Positions 7,618 to 14,725 of a stretch of DNA of 36,358 nucleotides are shown here, one piece after another. The notes beneath the pieces are model-generated. The model saw nothing but the letters and a program-made list of their open reading frames with translations. It was not told the DNA's origin and ran no database searches. The DNA lies in IMG/VR virus record IMGVR_UViG_3300020156_000064, positions 1 to 36,358 of that record. The stretch is one strand, 5' to 3'. Positions within the stretch are counted from its first letter, which is position 1, and each line of letters starts with the position of its first letter. Origin of the DNA: a virus. The position numbers and the translations under genes are program-made.

Positions 7618-8214
7618 TCAGAACGGCGGCTCGTCGTCGTCCTTGATGCCAAGCGCCGCCTTCGTCGTTGCCTTCGCGGTCTTCGCCGCCGGGGTCTTCT
7701 TGTCGGCGTAGACGCCCGTCGCCGGGCCGGTCGCCTTCGGCTCGGGGGCGTGCGCCGGCCGGTCGGGCGCGCGGACGACGCCGCCCGGCGGCACGTACTC
7801 GAAGGCGTAGACCCGGGGGTCGGCGGCACCGCCCGCACCCTCGGCCCAGCGGCACGTCAGGCGGCCCCCGGTGTCGAGGTCGCGCACGCCAGCGTCCCGG
7901 CAGGCCGCCTTCAGGCCGTCCAGCATCTGCTTGCCCTTGATGAACAGCCGCCGCTCGGTCTCGCCGTACTCGTCGGCGACGCCCGTCTCCAGCACGATCA
8001 CGTCGTCCATCACGGGCCGGTTCGGCTCGCCGGTGGCGGGGTCGACCGCCATGCCCGCGGTCGGCTTGCCCTTGTGCCAGAACATCGGGTCGCCGACCTT
8101 GCCCGGCACGTACTCGGTGCGCTGCTGCTGCTGGAAGTCGACGATCTCGCCCGACACCTGGTCGCCCAGCTTCTTGAACTTGGCGGTCGGTGCCTTGTTT
8201 CCGAACAGGCCCAT
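7618..8214 (-). CDS. single-stranded-DNA-binding-like protein
   Basis: This 198-residue protein has a beta-rich N-terminal two thirds, a basic Ala/Lys-rich linker and an acidic C-terminal tip DDDEPPF. The tip closely resembles the DDDIPF tip by which bacterial SSB proteins recruit partner enzymes. That, with its place in a replication operon, supports a single-strand DNA-binding role that protects and organises phage replication forks. I do not see a clear classical OB-fold signature by eye, so the assignment rests on the tail and the context. The ATG at 8214 has an AAGGAG site 6 bases upstream. A hairpin follows the stop. Confidence 0.65.
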   Translation of the reverse strand: MGLFGNKAPTAKFKKLGDQVSGEIVDFQQQQRTEYVPGKVGDPMFWHKGKPTAGMAVDPATGEPNRPVMDDVIVLETGVADEYGETERRLFIKGKQMLDGLKAACRDAGVRDLDTGGRLTCRWAEGAGGAADPRVYAFEYVPPGGVVRAPDRPAHAPEPKATGPATGVYADKKTPAAKTAKATTKAALGIKDDDEPPF

Positions 8215-8245
8215 CTCGGTCTCCTTCGTGACCTCGGTACGGGTG

Positions 8246-8419
8246 TTACTCGATGACCCAGCCGCGCGGCAGCTGGGGGACTGGGGATGCGCCCGGGAGC
8301 GCAGGCGGCACGTCGGCCGGGTAGACCCGGGCGAGCACGGCCACCGTTGCGCCGGCCGCGGCGACAGCCAGCAGCACGGCACCGGAGACGATCAGGGCCA
8401 GGTAGCGGCGCTCGCTCAT
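8246..8419 (-). CDS. small single-pass membrane protein
   Basis: This 57-residue protein has one hydrophobic helix at about residues 6-31, preceded by MSERR and followed by a Pro-rich tail. The positive N-terminus predicts an inside N-terminus and an outside or periplasm-side tail. It is coupled to the nuclease gene by an ATGA overlap (start 8419, nuclease stop 8416). Its function is unknown. Small membrane proteins in phage early operons often modify the host envelope or exclude other phages, but nothing here shows that. Confidence 0.65.
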   Translation of the reverse strand: MSERRYLALIVSGAVLLAVAAAGATVAVLARVYPADVPPALPGASPVPQLPRGWVIE

Positions 8420-9426
8420 GCGGCGGCCTCCAGCTCGGCCCGGCGGGCCGCGGCGGCCCGGGTCAGCTCGTCGGTCCAGAGGCCCTGGCCCTTCAGGTCG
8501 CGCCAGAGGCCCTTCAGGGACTCGACGTGCGGCGCGTTGCGGACCAGGTGCAGGTGCCGCCGGGTGTCCTCGGGCGACGGGGGCGGGCTGGTGAACGGGC
8601 GGCCCAGGGCCTTCGACGCCTTGCGCAGCTGGCGCACGCGGTGCGCGACCTGGGCGGCCTCCCAGCCGGTCACGAGGTCGACGAGGTAGAGGTCGCACCG
8701 GGCCGAGCCGACGGGCGCGTGCATGACCAGGCCGACCTCCAGGTCCAGGTCGTCCGGGAGCGGCACCAGGTCGCCCGCCTCGGAGAGCATGGCGTCGGCG
8801 TTGGCGTACTGGGCCAGCTGGCAGGCGATCTCCAGGAACCCGAAGTCGACCGACTGCTGCGACTTCAGGTCGGCCACGACGAGCCGCCCGTCGCGCAGGC
8901 GCACGAGCCGGTCGAAGGTGCCCGCGCTCTCGACGGTCGAGTTGATGACGATGCGCTCGATGTACTCGACGGGGCGCTCGATGCCGTTGCGGTCCATCGC
9001 GTCCAGGTACGCCTGGAGGTCGGCCAGCTCGGCCTCGGTGGCGAGGTGCTTCACCTCGTCGAGCCGCCCGGCGTCGGCCCACTCCGAGAGGGTGTGCGCC
9101 TCGGTGCCCGCCTTCGAGCCCCGGTTCGCGCCGGCCGCGTCGGCGGCCTGGTCGCAGAGCGCGTCCAGCCGGGCCTTCGCCTCCTTGGCCGAGCGCCAGT
9201 CGTCGCCCGCGGCCTCGATCTCGGCGGCCATGTCCGGGATCGCCCGGAGCAGCTGGGGCGCGACGGCCAGGCCCTCGGCGACCTTGCGGCGCTTCCAGTT
9301 CATGAGGCCGTTCAGGTCCTTCAGCGTCCCGACGACCGTCGTGGCCCGGGTGTACGCCTGGCCGTCGATCAGGTAGCGGCCGTAGTGGTCGCGCTTCGGC
9401 TCGGGCCGCAGGCTGGGGATCGGCAT
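8416..9426 (-). CDS. RecB/Cas4-like PD-(D/E)XK exonuclease
   Basis: This 336-residue protein has the RecB-family nuclease signature in order: GTEAH with H111, FDR with D172, DLK (D186, K188) and the QLAQY motif (Q203, Y207). These residues form the metal site of Cas4/RecB-type single-strand exonucleases. I see no Cas4-type cluster of four cysteines for an iron-sulphur centre. Phage members process DNA ends for recombination or degrade host DNA, and the SSB-like protein next to it fits recombination. The start at 9426 is set by the ATGA overlap with the upstream gene. The much longer upstream reading frame is a shadow of that gene. Confidence 0.82.
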   Translation of the reverse strand: MPIPSLRPEPKRDHYGRYLIDGQAYTRATTVVGTLKDLNGLMNWKRRKVAEGLAVAPQLLRAIPDMAAEIEAAGDDWRSAKEAKARLDALCDQAADAAGANRGSKAGTEAHTLSEWADAGRLDEVKHLATEAELADLQAYLDAMDRNGIERPVEYIERIVINSTVESAGTFDRLVRLRDGRLVVADLKSQQSVDFGFLEIACQLAQYANADAMLSEAGDLVPLPDDLDLEVGLVMHAPVGSARCDLYLVDLVTGWEAAQVAHRVRQLRKASKALGRPFTSPPPSPEDTRRHLHLVRNAPHVESLKGLWRDLKGQGLWTDELTRAAAARRAELEAAA

Positions 9427-9887
9427 CAGGCCACCGCCCCGGCGGGCTCGGACCAGTCGGCGTACGCCATGCAGCACCGGCCGCACGCGGCGTCCGGGGT
9501 CAGCTCGTCCGGCCAGGCGTGCTCGCAGGCCCGGGGGTCGACGGGGCCGACCTCGCGCAGCAGGTCCAGCAGGCACTCGGCCTGCTCGACGAGGATCGCG
9601 TGCTGGGCCTGGAACCGGCGGGCCTGGGCCGACCGGGTGCGCACGACCGCGGCCCCGCGCTTCCCGGCGGCCCGGAGCTTCTCGCGCTCCAGCTCGTCGA
9701 CGAGCTTCTCCAGCTCCTCGCCGCGGGCGTCCGGGAAGGCGATGCGGGCCTGGTTGCGCAGACGCTCGCGCTCGGCCGCCTGGGCGTTGCGCAGGATCGC
9801 GGCGCGGCGCTCGGGGTCGCTGGATGCCACAGTGCCGACCTCCATCGGGTCGATGTGACCCAGATAGAGGTCGGCACTGTTACGCAC
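9426..9887 (-). CDS. hypothetical helical protein, GTG start overlapping an upstream stop
   Basis: This protein is 153 residues from GTG 9887, or 139 from ATG 9845. It is highly charged and helical, with Glu/Arg-rich heptads over about residues 25-110 and a C-terminal CGRCC motif. I do not recognise it. The GTG overlaps the stop of a possible short upstream frame (GTGCGTAA), which favours that start through coupling. Neither start has a good ribosome-binding site. A perfect 14-bp inverted repeat at 9829-9842/9867-9880 spans both starts, so translation may be controlled by RNA structure. As an early gene of the leftward operon it could be regulatory. Confidence 0.6.
   Translation of the reverse strand: MRNSADLYLGHIDPMEVGTVASSDPERRAAILRNAQAAERERLRNQARIAFPDARGEELEKLVDELEREKLRAAGKRGAAVVRTRSAQARRFQAQHAILVEQAECLLDLLREVGPVDPRACEHAWPDELTPDAACGRCCMAYADWSEPAGAVA
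9829..9880 (-). promoter_or_regulatory. 14-bp inverted repeat across the start of the first left-operon gene
   Basis: ACAGTGCCGACCTC at 9829-9842 is perfectly complemented at 9867-9880, with 24 bases between. In the leftward mRNA the hairpin would enclose the ATG at 9845 and begin just after the GTG at 9887. It could therefore hide an initiation site, or as DNA it could be an operator. Confidence 0.55.
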
Positions 9888-10083
9888 TTAGCGAACGACA
9901 CCGACCCAGCTGTTGAAGCATCGAACGGTGTGTCGCTATGGTGAGTGCTCCGAGTGTGCTGGTAACACACCCGGTGCGGTGCCCGACACCTCTTGTCCAG
10001 GTTCGGGTGCTGATCTCCAGTGACGGCCCGGCCGGGCGCAGGTGGAACTGCATCCGGCCGGGCCGCAGTGCGTTGCGGACCAT
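9880..10083 (-). CDS. possible short leader ORF
   Basis: This ORF has 67 codons from ATG 10083. The first 28 or so codons have the high third-position GC of real genes here, and the later ones are mixed. It lies just downstream of a predicted leftward promoter, and its TAA overlaps the GTG of the next gene. Both favour a translated leader. Against it, the ribosome-binding site is poor (AAGG abuts the ATG) and the ORF contains a 12-bp inverted repeat that could equally be a purely regulatory leader. The product is Arg-rich and I recognise no domain. Confidence 0.3.
   Translation of the reverse strand: MVRNALRPGRMQFHLRPAGPSLEISTRTWTRGVGHRTGCVTSTLGALTIATHRSMLQQLGRCRSLSA
10024..10065 (-). promoter_or_regulatory. 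12-bp inverted repeat in the leftward leader
   Basis: CGGCCCGGCCGG at 10024-10035 pairs perfectly with 10054-10065 across an 18-base loop. It lies about 30 bases after the predicted leftward transcription start, the place for an attenuator or antitermination element. It lacks a T-tract. Confidence 0.5.
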
Positions 10084-10103
10084 CCTTGCGTCGGTCTGAC
10101 CAC

Positions 10104-10132
10104 AGCTTAGACCGAGCGTGACCCCCGAGCAA
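10104..10132 (-). promoter_or_regulatory. predicted leftward promoter
   Basis: On the minus strand, TTGCTC (10132-10127) and TAAGCT (10109-10104) are separated by exactly 17 bases. This fits the vegetative sigma factor and drives the replication operon. The start of transcription would be near 10097. Confidence 0.5.
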
Positions 10133-10362
10133 GGAGCACCGGCCGTGTCGGCGCGGTCCGTTCGGCCCATATCCCGCCGCCCATGAAGGGCGTTGTGCAG
10201 GAGATACACCCCGGGTACTCGACGCGCCGCTGACAGCGCACAAACGTCCTACCGAACGTGTGTACGGCTACCCACAGTTACTAAGAAGTGAGGGAGCCGG
10301 GGGACGACGCCCGAAGACGCCGACCGCATGACCTTGCAGGTGAACAGCGGTGCGTCGAACTG

Positions 10363-10397
10363 GTGTCGGGTAGGTGACAGACGACTACCCCCGACAC
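10363..10397. promoter_or_regulatory. imperfect inverted repeat upstream of the rightward promoter
   Basis: GTGTCGGGTAG (10363-10373) and CTACCCCCGACAC (10385-10397) form an 11-bp dyad with a two-base bulge. It ends about 50 bp upstream of the rightward -35 box, a suitable site for an activator or repressor. Apart from this, the two promoters and the 10205 motif, I see nothing else in 10133-10512 and no convincing gene. Confidence 0.45.
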
Positions 10398-10444
10398 AGT
10401 GCGTACCCAGCAGGCACACAGCCAGGTGATCTTCCGGGAGCGGG

Positions 10445-10487
10445 TTGTGACCGCGCCGGCCTTCGTGTAGCGTCTTCGTTGTAAGAC
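10445..10487 (+). promoter_or_regulatory. rightward promoter P1 with operator-like start block
   Basis: TTGTGA (10445-10450), a 17-base spacer and TAGCGT (10468-10473) match a housekeeping-type actinobacterial promoter. The block GTCTTCGTTGTAAGAC (10472-10487) overlaps the -10 end and the start point and has a 5-bp dyad GTCTT/AAGAC. The same core occurs at two further plus-strand promoters. The first gene starts at 10513, giving a short leader. Confidence 0.7.
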
Positions 10488-10512
10488 GCCGTAGGACACG
10501 AAGGAGCCCGAG

Positions 10513-12258
10513 ATGCCGCAGCTGACCACCGCCCCCGCCGACATCGCCCCCGCCAAGCTGACCCGGGTCGAGCCGGGGTTCTACCGGCACGAGGCGACCG
10601 GCATCGTGGCCTGGAAGGACGAGGCGATGGGCGACTGGCGCGTCTGCAACGACGAGAACTCGCTGGCCTTCGCCTACGCCCACACGCTCGCCGAGGCCCG
10701 CCGGGTCGTCGCCGCCGAGGTCGCCCGCCGGGACCGCGAGGCCCTGGAGGCCCGCGAGGCGTTCGCCGCCGACCACCCCGAGGCCGTCATCCAGCACGCC
10801 GAGCGCGCCAGCTGCTCGACCCCCGAGCCGGGCTGGTCGTCGCAGTGCCGCGCCATCGGGTGCCCGGGTCACTGGCGCACCGGGCTGGAGACCGAGGCCG
10901 AGGCCCGCGAGGCGTACCTGGCGCACCAGTGCGCGCCGGCCGTCGAGCTGACCGAGCAGCGCGTCGAGGTCAAGAAGCGCCGCACCCGGGTCGAGGTCGT
11001 CGACCTGCTGGCCTGGGCCTGCTTCACCGTCGAGGCCCGGCAGAAGGCCGACGCCCGGCACGAGCGCACCGAGTGGGCGACGCCGAACCTGGTCGAGCGC
11101 CTGGTCGCCGCGGGCTGGGTCCAGGGCTCGGCCGACTACCCCGAGCTGACCGAGGAGGGCTACCGGGTCTACCGGGCCGCCCGCCCGGTCGACCGCGACG
11201 ACGCCGCCGACTTCTCGGCGATCGAGCAGCTGGTCGACGGCTGGTTCGGCCGGGTCGTCGTCATCCCCTGCGGCGGTAAGAAGCTGGACGAGGCCGCCCC
11301 GGCGGGCGAGCTGTACGTCGGCAGCTACCACCGCGCCGCGCGCCGGGCCGCCGACGCCCTGGGCGGTCGGGTGCTGATCCTCTCGGCGCTTCACGGCCTG
11401 GTCGACCTCGACACCGTGCTGGAGCCGTACGACCTGCGCATGGGCCAGCCGGGCTCGGTCGCCCCGGAGCGCCTGGCCGAGCAGGCGGTCGCCCTGGGCG
11501 TCGCCGACAGCCTGAACGTGGCCGTGCTCGCAGGGAAGGCGTACGCCGACGCCGCCAGCTCGGTCTGGCCGCACGCGGTCCGGCCGCTGGACGGTACCCG
11601 CGGCATGGGCGAGCAGCTGGCCCGCCTGGCCGCCATCGCGGCCGAGGCCCCGTCGCCCTCGCAGAAGGCCATCGGCCAGGCGCAGATCGGGGCCTGGCTG
11701 GACCGGCACGACATCGCCATCCGGGAGATGACCGAGGCCGAGGCGACCCGGGTGGCCGCGGCCTACCACGCGGCCATCGAGGCCGACCGCGACGCCGCGC
11801 TGCTGGAAGACGCCGACCGGGCCGCCGGCCGCCTGCTCGACGAGGTGCTCGGGGCCGACAGCCCGGCCAGCCTGCGCGACAGCTTCGAGACCCTGGCCGC
11901 GGCCCGGGACGCCGAGACCGACGAGGAGCGCCGCAACCAGCTGGCCGCCGCGCTGGGCCTGGCCTACGACCGCATGGTCCTGGCCGAGCGCTTCGGGGTC
12001 GACACGACCGGCTGGAGCGCCGAGGCGATCAGCCAGCGGTTCGCCCAGGAGGTCGCCGCCGACAATCGCCGGGTCGTCCAGGAGGCCCAGGAGGCCGCCG
12101 ACGCCGAGCTGCGCCGGGTCGTCTTCGAGCTGATCGAGACCGGCGGGGCGTGCCAGTACGGGGCGATGTGCGGCCGACCGGCGGCCAAGGCGCTGACGCA
12201 CCCGGTGCTCGGCCTGCTGGCCGCCTGCGAGGGCTGCGCCCGCATCGCGTCCAGGTGA
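10513..12258 (+). CDS. DUF6884-like protein with zinc-knuckle ends
   Basis: This 581-residue protein is the first of the rightward segment. The middle (about residues 247-375) has the pattern IPCGGKK (C253-K257), then ELYVGSYHRA, LSALHGLVD and LEPYDLRMG. I associate this pattern with DUF6884-type domains of actinobacteria and their phages. The order (Cys-Lys motif, SALHGL, PYD) also recalls the core domain of archaeosine synthase ArcS, a link that is only my inference. A cysteine cluster lies near residues 100-120 (SSQCRAIGCPGHW), and the C-terminus has a CxxxxxC...CxxC zinc-ribbon pattern. The rest is Ala/Glu/Arg-rich helix. A biochemical role is not established. The ATG at 10513 has AAGGAG 7 bases upstream. 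Confidence 0.75.
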   Translation: MPQLTTAPADIAPAKLTRVEPGFYRHEATGIVAWKDEAMGDWRVCNDENSLAFAYAHTLAEARRVVAAEVARRDREALEAREAFAADHPEAVIQHAERASCSTPEPGWSSQCRAIGCPGHWRTGLETEAEAREAYLAHQCAPAVELTEQRVEVKKRRTRVEVVDLLAWACFTVEARQKADARHERTEWATPNLVERLVAAGWVQGSADYPELTEEGYRVYRAARPVDRDDAADFSAIEQLVDGWFGRVVVIPCGGKKLDEAAPAGELYVGSYHRAARRAADALGGRVLILSALHGLVDLDTVLEPYDLRMGQPGSVAPERLAEQAVALGVADSLNVAVLAGKAYADAASSVWPHAVRPLDGTRGMGEQLARLAAIAAEAPSPSQKAIGQAQIGAWLDRHDIAIREMTEAEATRVAAAYHAAIEADRDAALLEDADRAAGRLLDEVLGADSPASLRDSFETLAAARDAETDEERRNQLAAALGLAYDRMVLAERFGVDTTGWSAEAISQRFAQEVAADNRRVVQEAQEAADAELRRVVFELIETGGACQYGAMCGRPAAKALTHPVLGLLAACEGCARIASR

Positions 12259-12279
12259 GACCCCCGGCGGGGTTGATCG

Positions 12280-12323
12280 TTGCCCGGTCAGCCCCGCCCC
12301 TGATACCGTCCCCGTTGTAAGAC
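12280..12323 (+). promoter_or_regulatory. rightward promoter P2
   Basis: TTGCCC (12280-12285) and an extended -10 TGATACCGT (12301-12309) are spaced 18 bases apart. They are followed by CGTTGTAAGAC, identical to the start block of P1 and P3. The promoter lies in the gap after the DUF6884-like gene and would drive the small gene at 12353. Confidence 0.6.
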
Positions 12324-12352
12324 GTTCGTAGACCCCGAGGAGACACGCCGAG

Positions 12353-12547
12353 ATGGCCGACACGACGACCTACCAGACCTTCAGGACCAGCGCGCCGACG
12401 AACTCGGCCGTGCGCGTCCTGACCGCCGAGATGGCCGCCGCGCTCGGTGGCGTCCGGCTGACCTACGACCAGGTGATCGCCGCGTGCGTGGCGGTCGCCA
12501 GCCAGCACCGCGACGAGCTGACCGCGGCCCTGCGCCCGGCCAGCTGA
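12353..12547 (+). CDS. small hypothetical protein
   Basis: This 64-residue soluble protein has a Thr-rich N-terminus and two predicted helices (VLTAEMAAALGG and YDQVIAACVAVASQHRDELTAAL). No domain is recognised. It has its own promoter (P2) and is followed at once by a hairpin, so it may be expressed separately from, or at a higher level than, the genes around it. That is a pattern seen for small regulators. The ribosome-binding site GAGGAG lies somewhat far (about 12 bases) from the ATG. Confidence 0.6.
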   Translation: MADTTTYQTFRTSAPTNSAVRVLTAEMAAALGGVRLTYDQVIAACVAVASQHRDELTAALRPAS

Positions 12548-12552
12548 CGAAG

Positions 12553-12583
12553 GAGGCCCCGGGCGCGCACCGCCCAGGGCCTC
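12553..12583 (+). terminator. hairpin after the small P2 gene
   Basis: A 13-bp stem (GAGGCCCCGGGCG/CGCCCAGGGCCTC) with one mismatch and a 5-base loop starts 6 bases after the stop at 12547. It is probably a terminator or attenuator that limits read-through into 12615. No T-tract is present. Confidence 0.6.
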
Positions 12584-12614
12584 GAAGCCGACACGGACTC
12601 AGGAGGTCCAGGTC

Positions 12615-12884
12615 ATGCGAGATCACGTTACCAATCAGTTCCCGGTCGAGCAGCTCCAGGTCGAGCACGCGACGGCCAAGCAGTCGCCCATCCCGGGCCT
12701 GGTCCGGCTCCAGCTGGACGTGACCCCCGATGAGGCCCACCGCATCGCCTACGCCTGCGACGGACGCCTGGCGGGATTCGCCGGGCTCCTCGAAATCTCG
12801 GCGCTCTGGGCGCGCTACGGCGTCAGCCCGGACCAGCCCGCAGGCATCCTGCCCCAGCGCCGCGCCAGCGACCCGGGGGAGTAG
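12615..12884 (+). CDS. small hypothetical protein
   Basis: This 89-residue soluble protein has no recognised domain. An AGGAGGT ribosome-binding site lies 6 bases before ATG 12615. The sequence suggests a beta segment (GLVRLQLDVTPDEAHRIAY) followed by a helix ending in ALWARYG and a disordered tail. It sits 3 bases before the next gene's GTG and is probably co-transcribed with the membrane-protein genes. Confidence 0.6.
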   Translation: MRDHVTNQFPVEQLQVEHATAKQSPIPGLVRLQLDVTPDEAHRIAYACDGRLAGFAGLLEISALWARYGVSPDQPAGILPQRRASDPGE

Positions 12885-12887
12885 GCC

Positions 12888-13679
12888 GTGACTCCGCTCT
12901 GCCTGCGGTGCGGCGCGCGCCGCCCGAACCCCGTCTGTAGCTGCTCGAAGGAGAAGACCATGAAGCGCACCACGCGCTCGGCCGTGAAGGCCATCTGCAT
13001 CGGCGGGGCCGTCGGCCTCGTGTTCAACCTGCTGTCGGCCTTCAGCGCCGGGGCCTGGTCGGTCGTCTGGGGCCTGATCGGCATCGCTGGCGGGGTCGTC
13101 TTCGCCATCGGCCTGCTCTACCTGGTCGCCTCGCTGGGCCGCCGGGGCGGTCGGGCCTCGAAGCCGAAGCGCCGGCCGAGCTTCCTGCGCCGGGTCGCCG
13201 ATGCCGGATACCGGCCCTGGCTGGTCGCTGGCGCGTCGGCCTTCTACGGATACCTGGCCTGGCTCCAGCTCGTCGAGGCCATGACCGCGGTCATCGCGCA
13301 GGACCCGAACCGTGCCGCCGCCCAGCTGATCTGGGGCGTCGTCCTGCTCTGGCTCGTGAAGGTCTTCGCCGGGCTGACCATCGACGCCGCCAGCTCGAAC
13401 CGGAAGGCCGCCCGGGACCGGCGGATCGACGCTCGCGCCGAGGAGCTGGCCCGCGGGCCGATGGAGGCCAGCGAGCTGCGCGCCCTGGCCGACGCCGCCA
13501 CCGACGCCCGCGACTGGGAGGAGGCCGCCGCGCTGCTGGAGGCCGCGGGCCGGGTCATGCGCCGGGACGCCGAGCGTCGGCACGACGAGGCGATCGCCTT
13601 CCTGCGGGAGACGAACGAGCGCGCCCGCGCTGACCTCGACCGCATCCGGCTGGGCCGTCTGAACGAGGGGGCGTACTGA
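12888..13679 (+). CDS. polytopic membrane protein with optional N-terminal zinc knuckle
   Basis: From GTG 12888 the product has 263 residues. From ATG 12961, in the same frame, it has 239. Both starts have good ribosome-binding sites (GGGGGAG and GAAGGAG). The longer form adds CLRCG...CSCS, a likely zinc knuckle. The body has about four membrane helices (two near the N-terminus of the short form, two more near its residues 82-100 and 118-140). A basic segment lies between the helix pairs, and the cytoplasmic C-terminal 90 residues form a helical, highly charged region. It resembles in general form the Spd membrane proteins that accompany TraB on Streptomyces plasmids, a structural analogy rather than an identified homology. 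Its stop overlaps the next start (TGATG). Confidence 0.7.
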   Translation: MTPLCLRCGARRPNPVCSCSKEKTMKRTTRSAVKAICIGGAVGLVFNLLSAFSAGAWSVVWGLIGIAGGVVFAIGLLYLVASLGRRGGRASKPKRRPSFLRRVADAGYRPWLVAGASAFYGYLAWLQLVEAMTAVIAQDPNRAAAQLIWGVVLLWLVKVFAGLTIDAASSNRKAARDRRIDARAEELARGPMEASELRALADAATDARDWEEAAALLEAAGRVMRRDAERRHDEAIAFLRETNERARADLDRIRLGRLNEGAY

Positions 13680-14725
13680 TGGAGACCCTGCTGAAGCTGG
13701 CCCAGGATCACCTGGCCCTCGTGATCGGCGGGGCGGTCGCCGCCCTCCTGGTCGTCGTGCTCGTCACCCGGGCGGTCGCCAAGGCCGCCAGGAAGGCCGA
13801 CGAGCCCCTGGCGAACGTCGCCATGCTGCTCGGCCTGGGCTGGTCGTCCGAGGCCGTCTGGGAGCTGTCGGAGGGCCTGCCGACCGGCCTGCGCATCGCC
13901 ATCTTCTCCGTGCTGGAGGTCATCCTCCTGGTCTCGATGGTGCGCACGAAGCGCGCTGTGGAGGAGCTGGGTCGCGCCGGCCGCGCGGGCCGGACCGTCT
14001 GGGTCGTCGCCTCGGTCATGGCTGTGGTCGGCATCTTCGCCGCCGACGGGCTCGGCGAGGGCGCTCTGCGCGCCGCGGTGCCCCTGCTGCTGACCCTCAC
14101 CTGGTGGCAGGGCGTCGTCCCGGAGGGCCTGAAGCGCGCCGACGGGGCGGTCTCCTGGCGGTGGACCCCGCGGCGGCTCCTGCTCGCCCTGGGGGCCATC
14201 GAGCCGGGCGAGCGCGACATCGAGACGGTCAACCGGGAGCGCCTGACCCAGCAGCTGACGCGGCTGGAGTTTGGCCGCCAGCACGGCCTCGGCTGGCTGG
14301 CCCCGGTGCGCAAGGCGCGGCTGATGCGCCTGTCGCTCCACGCCGACGACGACATGATCGCCGAGGTGCGTCAGCGGGTGGCGCGCGCCAGCTGGTTCAC
14401 CGTGACGCAGCTGCGTCAGGTCGGTGGCGCACCGCTGACGCAGGCCGATGACGCACCTGCGACGCAGGGCCTCGTCGTGCCGACGCGGCGCGTCACCCGG
14501 GAGCTGACGCGGCCTCTGACCAGCAGTGACGCGGCTGGCGCAGACCCCGCGGCGCGCGCCGCCAGCCTGGTCGTGACGCAGGGCATGGCGGTGCGCGAGG
14601 CCGCCCGGGAGACCGGGGCCGCCGAGGCGACGGTGCGTCGCCGCGTCAAGGAGATGACGCAGCCTGACGCGACGCAGGCGACGCAGAAGACGAACGGGCA
14701 CCCGGTCCTGGCCGCCGGCCAGTGA
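13679..14725 (+). CDS. membrane protein with C-terminal helix-turn-helix
   Basis: This 348-residue protein has membrane helices at about residues 12-32, 70-87, 104-122 and 130-143, and a basic cytoplasmic domain with WTPRRLLLALGAI. The C-terminus contains a helix-turn-helix-like segment VREAARETGAAEATVRRRVKE. A membrane anchor plus a DNA-binding end suits a protein that ties plasmid or phage DNA to the envelope during transfer. That is inference. Its last 150 codons carry an extraordinary density of TGACGCAG-like repeats, giving repeated Thr-Gln dipeptides (VTQ, LTQ, ATQ, MTQ). The repeats continue past the stop, so the DNA itself is likely selected. The start is fixed by the TGATG overlap. 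Confidence 0.72.
   Translation: METLLKLAQDHLALVIGGAVAALLVVVLVTRAVAKAARKADEPLANVAMLLGLGWSSEAVWELSEGLPTGLRIAIFSVLEVILLVSMVRTKRAVEELGRAGRAGRTVWVVASVMAVVGIFAADGLGEGALRAAVPLLLTLTWWQGVVPEGLKRADGAVSWRWTPRRLLLALGAIEPGERDIETVNRERLTQQLTRLEFGRQHGLGWLAPVRKARLMRLSLHADDDMIAEVRQRVARASWFTVTQLRQVGGAPLTQADDAPATQGLVVPTRRVTRELTRPLTSSDAAGADPAARAASLVVTQGMAVREAARETGAAEATVRRRVKEMTQPDATQATQKTNGHPVLAAGQ

Noticed and set aside
10084-10209. Upstream extension of the possible leader ORF to 10209
   Set aside because: It would start before the predicted leftward promoter and its codons lack the usual third-position bias.
10249-12363. Long minus-strand open frame of 704 codons opposite the DUF6884-like gene
   Set aside because: It is the antisense shadow of a high-GC gene: Arg/Gly/Val-rich, no ribosome-binding site, and it overlaps the promoters and a well-supported plus-strand gene.
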